Assembly: GCF_028689785.1 (NCBI RefSeq)
Contig: NZ_JAQVCN010000030.1
Span: 1-58,659, forward strand
DNA length: 58,659 nucleotides
Reading direction: 5' to 3'
From: Zoogloea sp.
GTDB lineage: Bacteria > Pseudomonadota > Gammaproteobacteria > Burkholderiales > Rhodocyclaceae
The position numbers and the translations under genes are program-made. A model generated the notes under the pieces. The model ran no database searches and was not told the origin of the DNA. It saw only the letters and a program-made list of their open reading frames with translations. Of this stretch, positions 18,041 through 26,393 are shown in pieces (the stretch's first letter is position 1; the number at the start of each line of letters is the position of its first letter).

Positions 18041-19045
18041 TTAGTGACCGGGCGCCACAGGACGGGCCCCCGACTTCAGTCGAGCCTGGACCTCGCTGGC
18101 CTCAAGAGCGTTCTCGGCGCTGACTTCAAGCTTCCTCGAATCCCCCGCACGCATGGCCACCTCGGCCTGCTTGTTGAGTACGACGATACTGATGCGTCGA
18201 TTGATCGGAAGATTGGGGTTCTCTGGATCAAGGGGCAGCGTATCCGCCAACCCGACGACCCGGACCATCTTGCCCTCAGCCAGGCCTCCTGCGACCAGCT
18301 CACGCCGCGACGCATTGGCCCGATTCGCCGACAGCTCCCAGTTCGAGAAACCCCGCTCTCCACCGGCATAGCGGGTCGAGTCCGTATGCCCCGAGAGACT
18401 GACCCGGTTATCCACGCCATTCAGCGTGGCACCTATAGCCCGCAGCAACTCCTGCGTGTAAGGCTTCAGCGACGCACTCGACGAATCGAACATCGGCCTG
18501 TTCTGCTCGTCCACGATCTGGATGCGCAAGCCTTCGGTGGTGATGTCCAGCAACAACTGATTCTTGAAGGGCCGCAGGCTCGGACTTGCCTCGATGATGG
18601 CCTCAATCTGGCCCTTGAGATCCTCCAACCGCGCCCGCTCCTTGCGCTCCTCCGCCTTCTTGGCCGCCTCGGAGCCTTCGTCGCCCGTCGGCTTGGTTGC
18701 CCCCTTGGCCGATTCGATATTCATGGAGCGCTTTCCATCCACATCACCGCGCTTGACCTGTCCCACAGAACGGGTGAGATCCTGCCCGCCACCGGCAATC
18801 GGGCTCGTCGCATCACCCGCACCAGAGCCACCACTCATTGCCACCTTGAGCGGTGAATTGAAGAAATCGGAGATGCCCTGCAGATCACCCTGAGCCGTGG
18901 AGCCCAGAAGCCACATGAGCAGAAAGAAGGCCATCATTGCAGTCACGAAGTCGGCATAGGCGATCTTCCACGCCCCCCCGTGCGCGCCACCACCGCCCTT
19001 CTTGATCTTCTTGACGACAATCGGCTGCTGGGTATCGTCGCTCAT
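18041..19045 (-). CDS. motB: Flagellar motor stator protein MotB
   Basis: A 334-residue stator subunit. A short basic N terminus (KKIKKGGGG) precedes the single membrane helix with the proton-carrying D32 (YADFVTAMMAFFLLMWLLG). A linker and a C-terminal OmpA-like peptidoglycan-binding domain follow, with TEGLRIQIVDEQNRPMF and SLSGHTDSTRY. D32 falls at the same number as the essential Asp of Escherichia coli MotB. It follows motA by 52 bases and is co-transcribed. Confidence 0.95.
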   Translation of the reverse strand: MSDDTQQPIVVKKIKKGGGGAHGGAWKIAYADFVTAMMAFFLLMWLLGSTAQGDLQGISDFFNSPLKVAMSGGSGAGDATSPIAGGGQDLTRSVGQVKRGDVDGKRSMNIESAKGATKPTGDEGSEAAKKAEERKERARLEDLKGQIEAIIEASPSLRPFKNQLLLDITTEGLRIQIVDEQNRPMFDSSSASLKPYTQELLRAIGATLNGVDNRVSLSGHTDSTRYAGGERGFSNWELSANRANASRRELVAGGLAEGKMVRVVGLADTLPLDPENPNLPINRRISIVVLNKQAEVAMRAGDSRKLEVSAENALEASEVQARLKSGARPVAPGH

Positions 19046-19097
19046 GTAAAGCGCTCCTCACCCGTCGGCACTATGCAAGCAAGCCTCATGAAGAGCC

Positions 19098-19949
19098 TCA
19101 CTTCCGGCTCTTGATCGCTTCTTCAAGCTCGGCAAACCCGGGCCGGTCCGAGGAGAAAAGCACCTTTCGGCCGAACTCCACCGCCACCTGCGGTGCATAC
19201 CCGTTCATGCTCGCCAGCAGAACCGCCTTCATGCACTGGTAGATTTTTCCGCCCTCTTCCACCTTCTGCTCGAGTTGCCCGGCGACCGGCGCCACAAAAC
19301 CGTAGGAAATAAGAATACCCAGGAAGGTGCCCACCAACGCGCCACCGATCATCTTGCCAAGCACGGCAGGTGGCTGGCCGACCGAGCCCATCACGTTCAC
19401 AACGCCCATCACCGCCACGACGATACCGAATGCTGGGACAGCATCCCCCACCTTCGCCACCACGTGGGCAGGCGTATGCGCCTCCTGGTGATGGGTCTCC
19501 ATCTCGATATCCATCAGGTTTTCGATTTCGAAGGCATTCAGATTGCCACCGACCATCATGCGGAGGTAATCACAGAGAAAATCCACCGCGTGATGATCCG
19601 CCGTGAAAGCCGGATACTTGGAGAGAATCGGACTACCCTCCGGGTTCTCGATATCCCCTTCGATCGACATCAAACCTTCCTTGCGCACCTTGGCAAGAAT
19701 CTCATACAGCATGCACAGCAGGTCCACATAAAAGGCCTTGTTGTACGGGGACCCCTTGAAGATAGTGGGTAAGGCCGCAATGGTTCCCTTGATGGCCTTG
19801 GGCCCGTTGCCGGCGACGAAACCACCGATGGTCAGACCTACAATTGCGATGTACTCGGTGGGAACCCACAAGGCCGCCAGACTGCCGTGAACGGCATAGG
19901 TACCCAGGGATGCCGCCAAGATAATGACGTAGCCGATTATCAGAAACAT
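19098..19949 (-). CDS. motA: Flagellar motor stator protein MotA
   Basis: A 283-residue inner-membrane protein with four predicted membrane helices and a large cytoplasmic loop. The loop carries the charged torque residues near R89 and E97 (YEILAKVRKEGLMSIEGDIE). The conserved Pro before the third helix is seen in VGDAVPAFGIVVAVMG. Together with MotB it forms the proton-driven stator. It is the first gene of the mot-che operon, with a sigma-28 promoter 68 bases upstream (20017-20043). Confidence 0.95.
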   Translation of the reverse strand: MFLIIGYVIILAASLGTYAVHGSLAALWVPTEYIAIVGLTIGGFVAGNGPKAIKGTIAALPTIFKGSPYNKAFYVDLLCMLYEILAKVRKEGLMSIEGDIENPEGSPILSKYPAFTADHHAVDFLCDYLRMMVGGNLNAFEIENLMDIEMETHHQEAHTPAHVVAKVGDAVPAFGIVVAVMGVVNVMGSVGQPPAVLGKMIGGALVGTFLGILISYGFVAPVAGQLEQKVEEGGKIYQCMKAVLLASMNGYAPQVAVEFGRKVLFSSDRPGFAELEEAIKSRK

Positions 19950-20016
19950 CGCAGAAACCTCGTTCTGTAAATACGCCCCGGCAATACAACCCGCAGGGCT
20001 TGATTCTTCGGGTGGG

Positions 20017-20043
20017 ATATCGGCCCTGCCTGAAGAAACTTGA
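20017..20043 (-). promoter_or_regulatory. Sigma-28 (FliA) promoter of the motA-motB-mcp-cheY-cheA operon
   Basis: On the minus strand, TCAAGTTT (20043-20036), an 11-base spacer and GCCGATAT (20024-20017) match the sigma-28 consensus TAAAGTTT-N11-GCCGATAA at 7/8 and 7/8 positions. It lies between the flhC terminator and motA. Confidence 0.88.
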
Positions 20044-20078
20044 GCTCAAAAAGCAAGCCTGTCGTCACCCGACCAGAC

Positions 20079-20108
20079 TAAAAAAAACCGCCGATCAAAA
20101 GCCGGCGG
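20079..20108 (-). terminator. Rho-independent terminator of flhDC
   Basis: On the minus strand, CCGCCG and CGGCGG (20108-20103 and 20093-20088) form a stem with a nine-base loop, followed by eight T residues (20087-20080). It begins 26 bases after the flhC stop and separates flhDC from the motA operon. Confidence 0.85.
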
Positions 20109-20134
20109 CCAAGCTCTCAGAGTTCAGGGGCGCT

Positions 20135-20680
20135 TCACTGCGCTGTCGTTTCGAGGGGCTGGGAGGCCCGTCGGGTCTTGCCTGCCCGCGATGGCACATG
20201 GCACAGACCGCAGACATATTCATGGGTTGGGTCAAAGGCATGGGAGACGAACTCACCGCCGCAGCAAGTGCATTTCGCGGACTGGAGCAGTTTTGCATCG
20301 AGGAAGCGGATCAATGTCCAGGCACGGGTGAGGCTCAGCACCTGCTCCATCTCGAAAGATTCAATGTGTTCGTTGTAAAGCCGGTAGGCTTGCACGATTG
20401 CGTCCAGATCTTCCTGCTTAGCATGCAGACGCACGAACCTGTAAAAGGCCATGAACAACGACGCATGGATGTTGGGCTGCCATGACATGAACCAGTCAGT
20501 GGAAAACGGCAGCATGCCCTTGGGCGGCGACACCCCACGAACCTCTTTATAGAGCTTGAGCAGGCGCTCGCGACTGAGCGAGGTCTCCGCTTCAAGCATC
20601 TGCATGCGCGCACCCAGTTGGATCAGGTCTACCGCCTTCTGGATGTCCTGCGCCTCCTGCAATACGCTTTTGTTCCGCAT
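20135..20680 (-). CDS. flhC: Flagellar master regulator subunit FlhC
   Basis: A 181-residue protein, close to the 192 residues of the Escherichia coli protein. It shows the FlhC core (ELGARMQMLEAETSLSRERLLKLY is the matching region, here LIQLGARMQMLEAE...) and the zinc-binding cysteines CTCCGG and CGLCH near the C terminus. With FlhD it forms the hexameric activator of class II flagellar promoters. The start is ATG 20680 (MRNKSVLQEAQ) with GAGG upstream; upstream in-frame codons overlap flhD and were rejected. It begins 22 bases after flhD. Confidence 0.95.
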   Translation of the reverse strand: MRNKSVLQEAQDIQKAVDLIQLGARMQMLEAETSLSRERLLKLYKEVRGVSPPKGMLPFSTDWFMSWQPNIHASLFMAFYRFVRLHAKQEDLDAIVQAYRLYNEHIESFEMEQVLSLTRAWTLIRFLDAKLLQSAKCTCCGGEFVSHAFDPTHEYVCGLCHVPSRAGKTRRASQPLETTAQ

Positions 20681-20702
20681 GATGCCCTCTGGCCAGTGAC
20701 GG

Positions 20703-21020
20703 TCAGGCCAAGGTTTCCACCGGGCGTCCTGCAGCCAGAATCGCAGCGTGCAGGTGCGCAGTGCCTCGCTCCCGGCCATGGGAAGAGAGCAGATCCACCA
20801 ACAGGCTGTCATTGAACCGGAACTGGCAAAGCAGCATGTTTGAGCTTGCCATTCGCAAGACCTGTGCGGAGCTCAGACCTTCAAGCATCTCCGCCACATC
20901 CTCGCCGACTCCCAGTCGATAGATCGCGGCAGCACGATCCTCCCGCAACATTTGCTGGGCAAGCATCAGGTAGGCCAGATTGAGCTCCCGAATCTCGGCG
21001 TGCATATCGCTTGTGCGCAT
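20703..21020 (-). CDS. flhD: Flagellar master regulator subunit FlhD
   Basis: A 105-residue protein aligning well by eye with FlhD: ELNLAYLMLAQQML, the RLGVGEDVAEMLEGLSSAQ region, and CQFRFNDSLLVDLL. The start is ATG 21020 (MRTSDMHAE), preceded by AGGAGA. FlhD pairs with FlhC to activate flagellar genes. It is encoded upstream of the motility genes on the same strand and separated from them by a terminator. Confidence 0.95.
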   Translation of the reverse strand: MRTSDMHAEIRELNLAYLMLAQQMLREDRAAAIYRLGVGEDVAEMLEGLSSAQVLRMASSNMLLCQFRFNDSLLVDLLSSHGRERGTAHLHAAILAAGRPVETLA

Positions 21021-21218
21021 GATCTTATCTCCTCGGCAGTCCGCCTTTTTCATGCGGCAAATTCTGCCGATAAGCGGCAAACACCACTATCCGCAGGCTT
21101 CGGATTCTGGCGTAGGATCAATTACGTAAACGCGAGTAAGAAATTCGCCTACACGAGAACGGCCATAGAAGGCCTGCATGTCCGATCGGGGTACGTCGCA
21201 ATGCCGGACAGAGCGCAT
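21021..21218 (-). promoter_or_regulatory. flhDC upstream region with a direct repeat
   Basis: This 198-base leader must carry the flhDC promoter. GCGGCAAA occurs at 21054-21061 and again at 21074-21081, exactly 20 bases apart (two helical turns), 34 bases upstream of flhD. A six-base inverted repeat TGTCCG/CGGACA lies at 21179-21184 and 21205-21210. I could not place a convincing -35/-10 pair. The repeats are candidate regulator sites in the promoter or the untranslated leader. Confidence 0.35.
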
Positions 21219-23249
21219 TCAGCGCGGAGGAACGATAGGCCCAGGCCGCAGCGACTGAGCTGTCATGATGCGGTTGCGCCCCTTGTTTTTGGCCAGATAC
21301 AGCGCTTGATCAGCACGCTTGATCAGTGCCTCTGGCTCACTCATCACCGTGTCTCGCGTCGCTACGCCAATACTCACAGACATGTTAAGGGTTTGCCCTC
21401 CCTGCTCCAGAGAGGCGCTTTCTACCGCAAACCGGACACGCTCGGCGCAGGCCAGCGCCGCATCCAACCCTGTATCCGGACAGATGACGAGAAACTCATC
21501 GCCTCCGGTACGAGCGACAATATCCTGAGCGCGGAGCGCCCCCTTGACAGCCCCGGCTACCTGCTTCAGCACCGCGTCCCCCACATCGTGGCCGTAGGAA
21601 TCGTTGTAGGTCTTGAACATGTCCACATCGATCACCATGGTCGATAGCGGACGACGTGTCCGGGAAGAAACCAGCCACTCCTGCTGCCCACGTTCGATGG
21701 CGTAACGTCGATTAGGAAAGCCTGTCAGGGAGTCCGTCAGTGCAACCTCCTGGAGACGACGGTTGGACACCGCCAGTTCGGCGGCAAACCGGCGAATCTC
21801 CTCCCGGTCCCGATCAAGCTCCTGCTGCAGCCGGATCACCCGCTGCCCGGCCCGGAGTCGGGCAGCCAGGACACGGGGTTTGATCGGCTTGTTCATGAAA
21901 TCATCGACGCCGTTTTCAAAAGCTTCGATCAACCGGTCTTCATCCTCCAGACTCGTCATGATCAATATGTAGAGCCCGCGACCAATTTTGGTCTGGCGCA
22001 AAGCGCGAGTCAGCTCAATGCCCGACATCTCAGGCATTACCCAGTCAATGATCATCAACTGAGGCTGAAACTCCAGCGCCATTTCCATGCCGGCCAGACC
22101 ATCTGCAGCCTCAAGAACCTGATGCCCCACCGTTTCCAGCACCTTGCGGACAAGGGCACGCATGGAGGCATCATCATCGACGATCAAAACCCGCATCGGC
22201 TGCACACCGGGAGCAAGCCCCTGGATCTGCAAGCCGGCAAAGGCAGGAGCATTTTCCTGAACCACTCGCGGCGCTCCTGCAGACTCCAGCAACAAAGACT
22301 GGGCTGCAGCCAGCCCGGCCGCGATCTCCTCGCCCCGACTGGCAAGCTCACTGAAGGGCGGGATCTCGAGCGTTTCAAGCTCCAGCAGACTGCCCCAAGC
22401 CTGCCACTCGCGCACGACTCCGTCGCACAACTCGCTGATGGCCACCCGATCCAGGCCTAGCCGGGCACCAATCTCGAACAGACGCCCCATCAGGTTGGGT
22501 CGCTCGGCCTCTTCCGCCAGGCACACATCGGAGATGTAAGACGCAAGACTCAGCGAGTGGGCGATGACATATTCGCGGGAGTTCTCCGGATAGCCGGCCT
22601 CCTCTGGCGACTCAGCAAAAAAAGCCGGCTCGTGAAAGATCCTGGGCAGCCCCCAGTCAGCCAACATGGCCGCGCCGAGTTCGCGATGATTCAGTGCAAA
22701 CGCTCGTTGCTCCAGCGCAACCAACGGCACATCCCGGTACTCCAGCGTCTGCTGCAGCACCTTGCCGTACTCGAGAGGATAAAGCGTTGCCAGCGCCAAT
22801 TCGCCTATTCTCGCAAGCAGCCCCAGACAAAAGGTTTCCTCCGCTGCTGCCGCACGCGTGCGCTGGGTGATGGCCTGCATTCCGAGCGCATAGACCAGGC
22901 AACTCGTCCAGTAACGACCGTAATCGAAGCTCTTGCAGGCCCCATCCCGATAACTCGATAAAAGGGAGAAGCCCAGCGCCAACGTGCGTACCGCAGGCAA
23001 ACCCAAGACCATCAAGGCCTCCTGGACAGACGCGATTGCACGCCGGTTGTAGCCTGCCAGTCCGTTAGCTGCCTTGATCAGGCGACCGACAAACGCGGGG
23101 TCCGTCTTGATGATCCTCGCCAGATCCCCCATCGAACTGTCTTCCTGCTGAATCAACCGGATGATCGCCAACGCGACGCCTTTAGGCGAAGGTAGGTCTC
23201 CGGATGCTTTCAAGTGCTCAAACTTCGTGATGTCGATCGGCAAGGCCAT
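21219..23249 (-). CDS. HDOD-receiver-GGDEF diguanylate cyclase
   Basis: A 676-residue cytoplasmic signalling protein. An HDOD domain fills about residues 10-215. A receiver domain (from about 351, VLIVDDDASMRALV, with acceptor Asp in IIDWVMPE near 401) follows. A coiled coil leads into a C-terminal GGDEF domain with intact GGDEF at 582-586. An RxxD (RAQD) five residues before the motif is the usual product-inhibition site, so active, feedback-controlled c-di-GMP synthesis is predicted. I start at ATG 23249 (MALPIDITKFEHLK); an in-frame GTG lies 14 codons earlier. It sits just upstream of flhDC on the same strand. Confidence 0.88.
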   Translation of the reverse strand: MALPIDITKFEHLKASGDLPSPKGVALAIIRLIQQEDSSMGDLARIIKTDPAFVGRLIKAANGLAGYNRRAIASVQEALMVLGLPAVRTLALGFSLLSSYRDGACKSFDYGRYWTSCLVYALGMQAITQRTRAAAAEETFCLGLLARIGELALATLYPLEYGKVLQQTLEYRDVPLVALEQRAFALNHRELGAAMLADWGLPRIFHEPAFFAESPEEAGYPENSREYVIAHSLSLASYISDVCLAEEAERPNLMGRLFEIGARLGLDRVAISELCDGVVREWQAWGSLLELETLEIPPFSELASRGEEIAAGLAAAQSLLLESAGAPRVVQENAPAFAGLQIQGLAPGVQPMRVLIVDDDASMRALVRKVLETVGHQVLEAADGLAGMEMALEFQPQLMIIDWVMPEMSGIELTRALRQTKIGRGLYILIMTSLEDEDRLIEAFENGVDDFMNKPIKPRVLAARLRAGQRVIRLQQELDRDREEIRRFAAELAVSNRRLQEVALTDSLTGFPNRRYAIERGQQEWLVSSRTRRPLSTMVIDVDMFKTYNDSYGHDVGDAVLKQVAGAVKGALRAQDIVARTGGDEFLVICPDTGLDAALACAERVRFAVESASLEQGGQTLNMSVSIGVATRDTVMSEPEALIKRADQALYLAKNKGRNRIMTAQSLRPGPIVPPR

Positions 23250-23410
23250 GTCTGGTCCAATGAGGTTCTGCGGCCTAAAGCCACGCGTCACACATTATCG
23301 GACATGTGCCCACGGGTCTTTAGGAGATCCCGGCGAAAAACGCAAAGCCTGACGTCCACACCGGCACCTTGAATTAGAATCCGAAAGGTATCCATGCTTC
23401 CATCCGGCCA

Positions 23411-23962
23411 ATGAACTACTGCTCCCACTGCGGCGCCCAGGTGAGTCTCAGAATTCCAGCAGGCGACAGCCTTCCCCGGCATGTGTGCGACCAATGCGGC
23501 ACCATTCATTACCAGAACCCGAAGGTTGTAGTCGGAGCTCTGGTGGAATGGGAAGACAGGATTCTCATGTGCCGCAGGGCCATTGAACCTCGCTACGGTT
23601 TCTGGACACTTCCTGCCGGCTTCATGGAAAACAACGAGACATGCGGCGGTGCTGCACTGCGCGAGACCTTCGAGGAAGCAGGGGCACGCATCGCTCTCGG
23701 GCCAATGTTCTCTTTCGTCGACCTGCCCCACATCAGCCAGATCCACATCATCTACAGAGCCACACTGCTTGACCTGGATTTCCAACCGGGGGAAGAATCG
23801 CTGGAAGCCTGCCTGATGACGGAACAGGAGATCCCATGGCCAGAAATTGCATTCCGCTCTGTGGACTACACGCTGAAGTGCTTCTTTGAGGACCGCCGTC
23901 GAGGCCAGTTCGAGCTGCACACTACAAGCCTCGCCATCCCTGCCGGCAGCCTAGTCAAATGA
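23411..23962 (+). CDS. Nudix hydrolase with zinc ribbon
   Basis: A 183-residue protein. An N-terminal zinc ribbon (CSHCG, CDQCG) is followed by a Nudix domain with the full box: G-x5-E-x7-RETFEEAG in GFMENNETCGGAALRETFEE. The zinc ribbon plus Nudix arrangement resembles NudC-type NADH pyrophosphatases, but the protein is shorter and I see no clear NudC SQPWPFPQS signature. The substrate is therefore open (nucleoside diphosphate-X type). It converges with the TonB-like gene, 10 bases between stops. Confidence 0.88.
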   Translation: MNYCSHCGAQVSLRIPAGDSLPRHVCDQCGTIHYQNPKVVVGALVEWEDRILMCRRAIEPRYGFWTLPAGFMENNETCGGAALRETFEEAGARIALGPMFSFVDLPHISQIHIIYRATLLDLDFQPGEESLEACLMTEQEIPWPEIAFRSVDYTLKCFFEDRRRGQFELHTTSLAIPAGSLVK

Positions 23963-23972
23963 GTTCCCTCGA

Positions 23973-24620
23973 CTAAGGGCCTTCAGGCTCAAATACAACG
24001 GACAGCCTCACCCGGTCGCCCTGCCCCTGCCCCAGGGCAGGTGTCGCAACCCGCTCAACCGCACGCCGAACCATCTGCAGGGCAAGGGTATCTACAGCAT
24101 CCACACCACTGGAGTCGGCAAGTGAAACCAATGCCACTCTGGTGCCGCTGGTAACGCGGATATCCACAACCACAATCCCATTGAAGGCAAGCCCGCCGCT
24201 TTTCTGCGGGCGCGACTCCAGCACGGCCGACGCTACGGCAAACTTGTATGCCTGCAGGTCGGGCGGGGCACCCTCTCTGTCTTCGAGCATGGCCTCAGAC
24301 GGCGCCGCCTTCGCGACAACAGGCGAGGCTTGGTCTGAACCACGTCGCCCTGTTTGGCCAGCCGGCTGACTTTTGTGAGGACGATCCATACCGCCAGCGG
24401 GCTGCGGGGCCCCTTCTGAAGCCAAGTCGGGACGCCCCCCCTTACCGGATGGGCGCTCCGCAACATCGGCAAGCACAGGCCCCTCAAGTTTAGTTATATG
24501 CACGCGTAAACGCTTACTCGGCTCAGGCAAAACCACGCGCGGCAAAGGGAGGGGCCAGAAAACCACCAGATGCGCGCACAAAGACAGCAAGAGAATCTGC
24601 ATCAGCCGACGCCGGATCAT
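23973..24620 (-). CDS. TonB-like energy transducer protein
   Basis: A 215-residue protein. An N-terminal membrane anchor (MQILLLSLCAHLVVFWPL) is followed by a Pro/Gly/Ser-rich periplasmic spacer and a C-terminal domain resembling the TonB fold (GIVVVDIRVTSGTRVALVSL and a terminal strand). No exbB or exbD gene is adjacent. The spacer is short and lacks the Pro-Lys/Pro-Glu repeats of classical TonB, so it may be a TonB paralogue or another periplasm-spanning protein. Confidence 0.65.
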   Translation of the reverse strand: MIRRRLMQILLLSLCAHLVVFWPLPLPRVVLPEPSKRLRVHITKLEGPVLADVAERPSGKGGRPDLASEGAPQPAGGMDRPHKSQPAGQTGRRGSDQASPVVAKAAPSEAMLEDREGAPPDLQAYKFAVASAVLESRPQKSGGLAFNGIVVVDIRVTSGTRVALVSLADSSGVDAVDTLALQMVRRAVERVATPALGQGQGDRVRLSVVFEPEGP

Positions 24621-24926
24621 ATGACAATAACATCGATATATTTTGATCGTTCACACTAATGCGGCCTGCATCAAACTGGCAACCAGTCACTCGACAGTCA
24701 AACAACATACAGACTTGCCCCTCCCGGTTAACCAACACTGCGAGGAGATCGGCATGCAGGCCCGCTCGTGGCGGGGCGACACGAGCGAAAAGAACCGACG
24801 TGCGTCGGCCGGCCCAAGGGACAGCTACCCCAGTTCATTGATGATCAGCAGTCGGCTTTCCCCGGTTTCCATCACTGTGCGACACTGCACACGGTCTCCC
24901 CACCCCACTTTCATATTCATCCGGCA
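24621..24926. other. Divergent intergenic region tonB-like / small exported protein
   Basis: A 306-base region with an AT-rich end next to the tonB-like gene. It contains a seven-base inverted repeat GCTCGTG/CACGAGC (24764-24770 and 24780-24786, nine bases apart), a possible operator or hairpin. Short open frames cross it but lack ribosome binding sites and homology I can recognise. Promoters for both flanking genes presumably lie here. Confidence 0.4.
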
Positions 24927-25520
24927 ATGACCACTACACCCTCGCGCAGCCTGCTTGCCCTCGTCGCCTTGGTCAGCACCCTTGCCCTCAATGCGCCTGA
25001 CGCCGAAGCGCGGCGCTTTGGCGGTGGCCGCAGCATCGGCATGAGCCACAGCACCTCAAGCTCAACGCACGCCCCTCACCACGACACTACACCCGACATT
25101 GTCTACCGGCCGACGCCCCTGCCCCCCCTTCGCTACCAGGCCCCCCTGCCCTCGTCGGTACCAACGTCCAGCTTCCGTTCAAACAACTATGGCGGCGACA
25201 CGACGCGGGCAGTGGCACGTGCCGAAGCCGTGCTTCGGGCCGAATCCCTGGCCGCCCGCCGCCAGCGCGCCCAGCCGGGCGCGGCCGCATCGTCCGAACC
25301 CGGAGCCGAAGAGGACGCGGCCCGTTACCTCACGTCCCGCAATCAGGCCTCAGCCCAGCAGGACACCGCCCCGCAATATCAGCGGGTCGCCGACCCCCGC
25401 TTCGGCCGCATCACAGACAATGTTGCTCCGTCCCGCCCCTGCGAGTTCAAACCTGTGATGAGCGACGAGGACTACATCGTCTGCGGCGCCACGCCGCCGA
25501 GCTTCCCCGCCGGTCGCTGA
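24927..25520 (+). CDS. Exported protein of unknown function
   Basis: A 197-residue protein with a clear signal peptide (SLLALVALVSTLALNAPDAEA, cleavage after about residue 27). The mature start RRFGGGRSIGMSHS resembles the leader of Tim44-like secreted proteins, but no Tim44 domain follows. The middle is rich in Pro, Ser, Ala and Arg, and two cysteines lie near the C terminus. I start at ATG 24927 because upstream in-frame residues do not look like protein and the signal peptide begins there. Function is unknown. Confidence 0.65.
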   Translation: MTTTPSRSLLALVALVSTLALNAPDAEARRFGGGRSIGMSHSTSSSTHAPHHDTTPDIVYRPTPLPPLRYQAPLPSSVPTSSFRSNNYGGDTTRAVARAEAVLRAESLAARRQRAQPGAAASSEPGAEEDAARYLTSRNQASAQQDTAPQYQRVADPRFGRITDNVAPSRPCEFKPVMSDEDYIVCGATPPSFPAGR

Positions 25521-25593
25521 CGCACTTCCCTGGCGGAAATACCCCCCTTTCCCCCCCCTGTTCCGCCCTAAGCCCGGCCCCTGCCACGCATAA

Positions 25594-25625
25594 CATCGGC
25601 TCCATATTCCCCTGGAGCACCGATG
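25594..25625 (+). promoter_or_regulatory. Hairpin sequestering the rfbF ribosome binding site and start codon
   Basis: CATCGG (25594-25599) pairs with CCGATG (25620-25625), whose last three bases are the rfbF ATG. CTCCA (25600-25604) pairs with TGGAG (25613-25617), which is the Shine-Dalgarno sequence. There is an 8-base loop and a 2-base bulge (25618-25619). All eleven pairs are Watson-Crick. In the mRNA this would hide both initiation signals of the first gene of the glycan operon. Confidence 0.55.
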
Positions 25626-26393
25626 AAAGCCGTGATCCTCGCGGGTGGCCTGGGCACCCGCATCAGCGAAGAGACCGTCAACCGCCCGAAGCCGATGATC
25701 GGCATCGGCGGTCGTCCCATTCTCTGGCACATCATGAAGATCTATTCCAGCCACGGCATTCACGACTTCGTGATCTGCTGCGGCTACATGGGCTACGTGA
25801 TCAAGGAGTACTTCGCCAACTACTTCCTGCACATGTCGGACGTCACCTTCGACATGACCCACAACCGCATGGAGATCCACGAACGCCATGCCGAACCCTG
25901 GCGCGTGACCCTGGTGGATACCGGCGATAGCACCCAGACCGGTGGCCGCCTGGGCCGGGTGCGCCAGTACCTGGAAGACGAGGACGCCTTCTGCTTCACC
26001 TACGGAGACGGGGTGGCCGACATCGACATCGGCGCCGAACTGGCCTTCCATCGCAAGCATGGCAAGCTGGCCACCGTCGCCGCCGTCCAGCCCCCCGGGC
26101 GCTTCGGCTCCCTGGAACTGAAGGGCGACGCCGTCAGCGCCTTCGTCGAGAAGCCCCTCGGCGACGGCGGCTTCATCAACGGCGGCTTCTTCGTGCTCTC
26201 GCCCAAGGTGCTGGACCTCATCGACAGCGACCAGACCATCTTCGAGGGCCCCGTCCTTGGCGAACTCATCGCCAAGGACCAACTCGCAGCCTTCCAGCAC
26301 ACCGGCTTCTGGCGCCCCATGGACACCCTGCGTGACAAGACCGTGCTGGAAGACCTGTGGACCAGCGGCAACGCCCCATGGAAAACCTGGTGA
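25623..26393 (+). CDS. rfbF: Glucose-1-phosphate cytidylyltransferase
   Basis: A 256-residue sugar nucleotidyltransferase making CDP-glucose from CTP and glucose-1-phosphate, the first step to CDP-3,6-dideoxyhexoses. The N terminus MKAVILAGGLGTRISEET carries the nucleotide-binding loop, and NRPKPMIGIGGRPILWHIMK is characteristic of the RfbF/AscA subfamily. It opens a nine-gene operon; rfbG overlaps its end by 16 bases. Its start codon and GGAG ribosome binding site lie in a predicted hairpin. Confidence 0.95.
   Translation: MKAVILAGGLGTRISEETVNRPKPMIGIGGRPILWHIMKIYSSHGIHDFVICCGYMGYVIKEYFANYFLHMSDVTFDMTHNRMEIHERHAEPWRVTLVDTGDSTQTGGRLGRVRQYLEDEDAFCFTYGDGVADIDIGAELAFHRKHGKLATVAAVQPPGRFGSLELKGDAVSAFVEKPLGDGGFINGGFFVLSPKVLDLIDSDQTIFEGPVLGELIAKDQLAAFQHTGFWRPMDTLRDKTVLEDLWTSGNAPWKTW

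Noticed and set aside
24643-24930. 95-codon open frame in the tonB-like intergenic region.
   Set aside because: No ribosome binding site, no domain, low-complexity composition, and it ends inside the exported protein gene.
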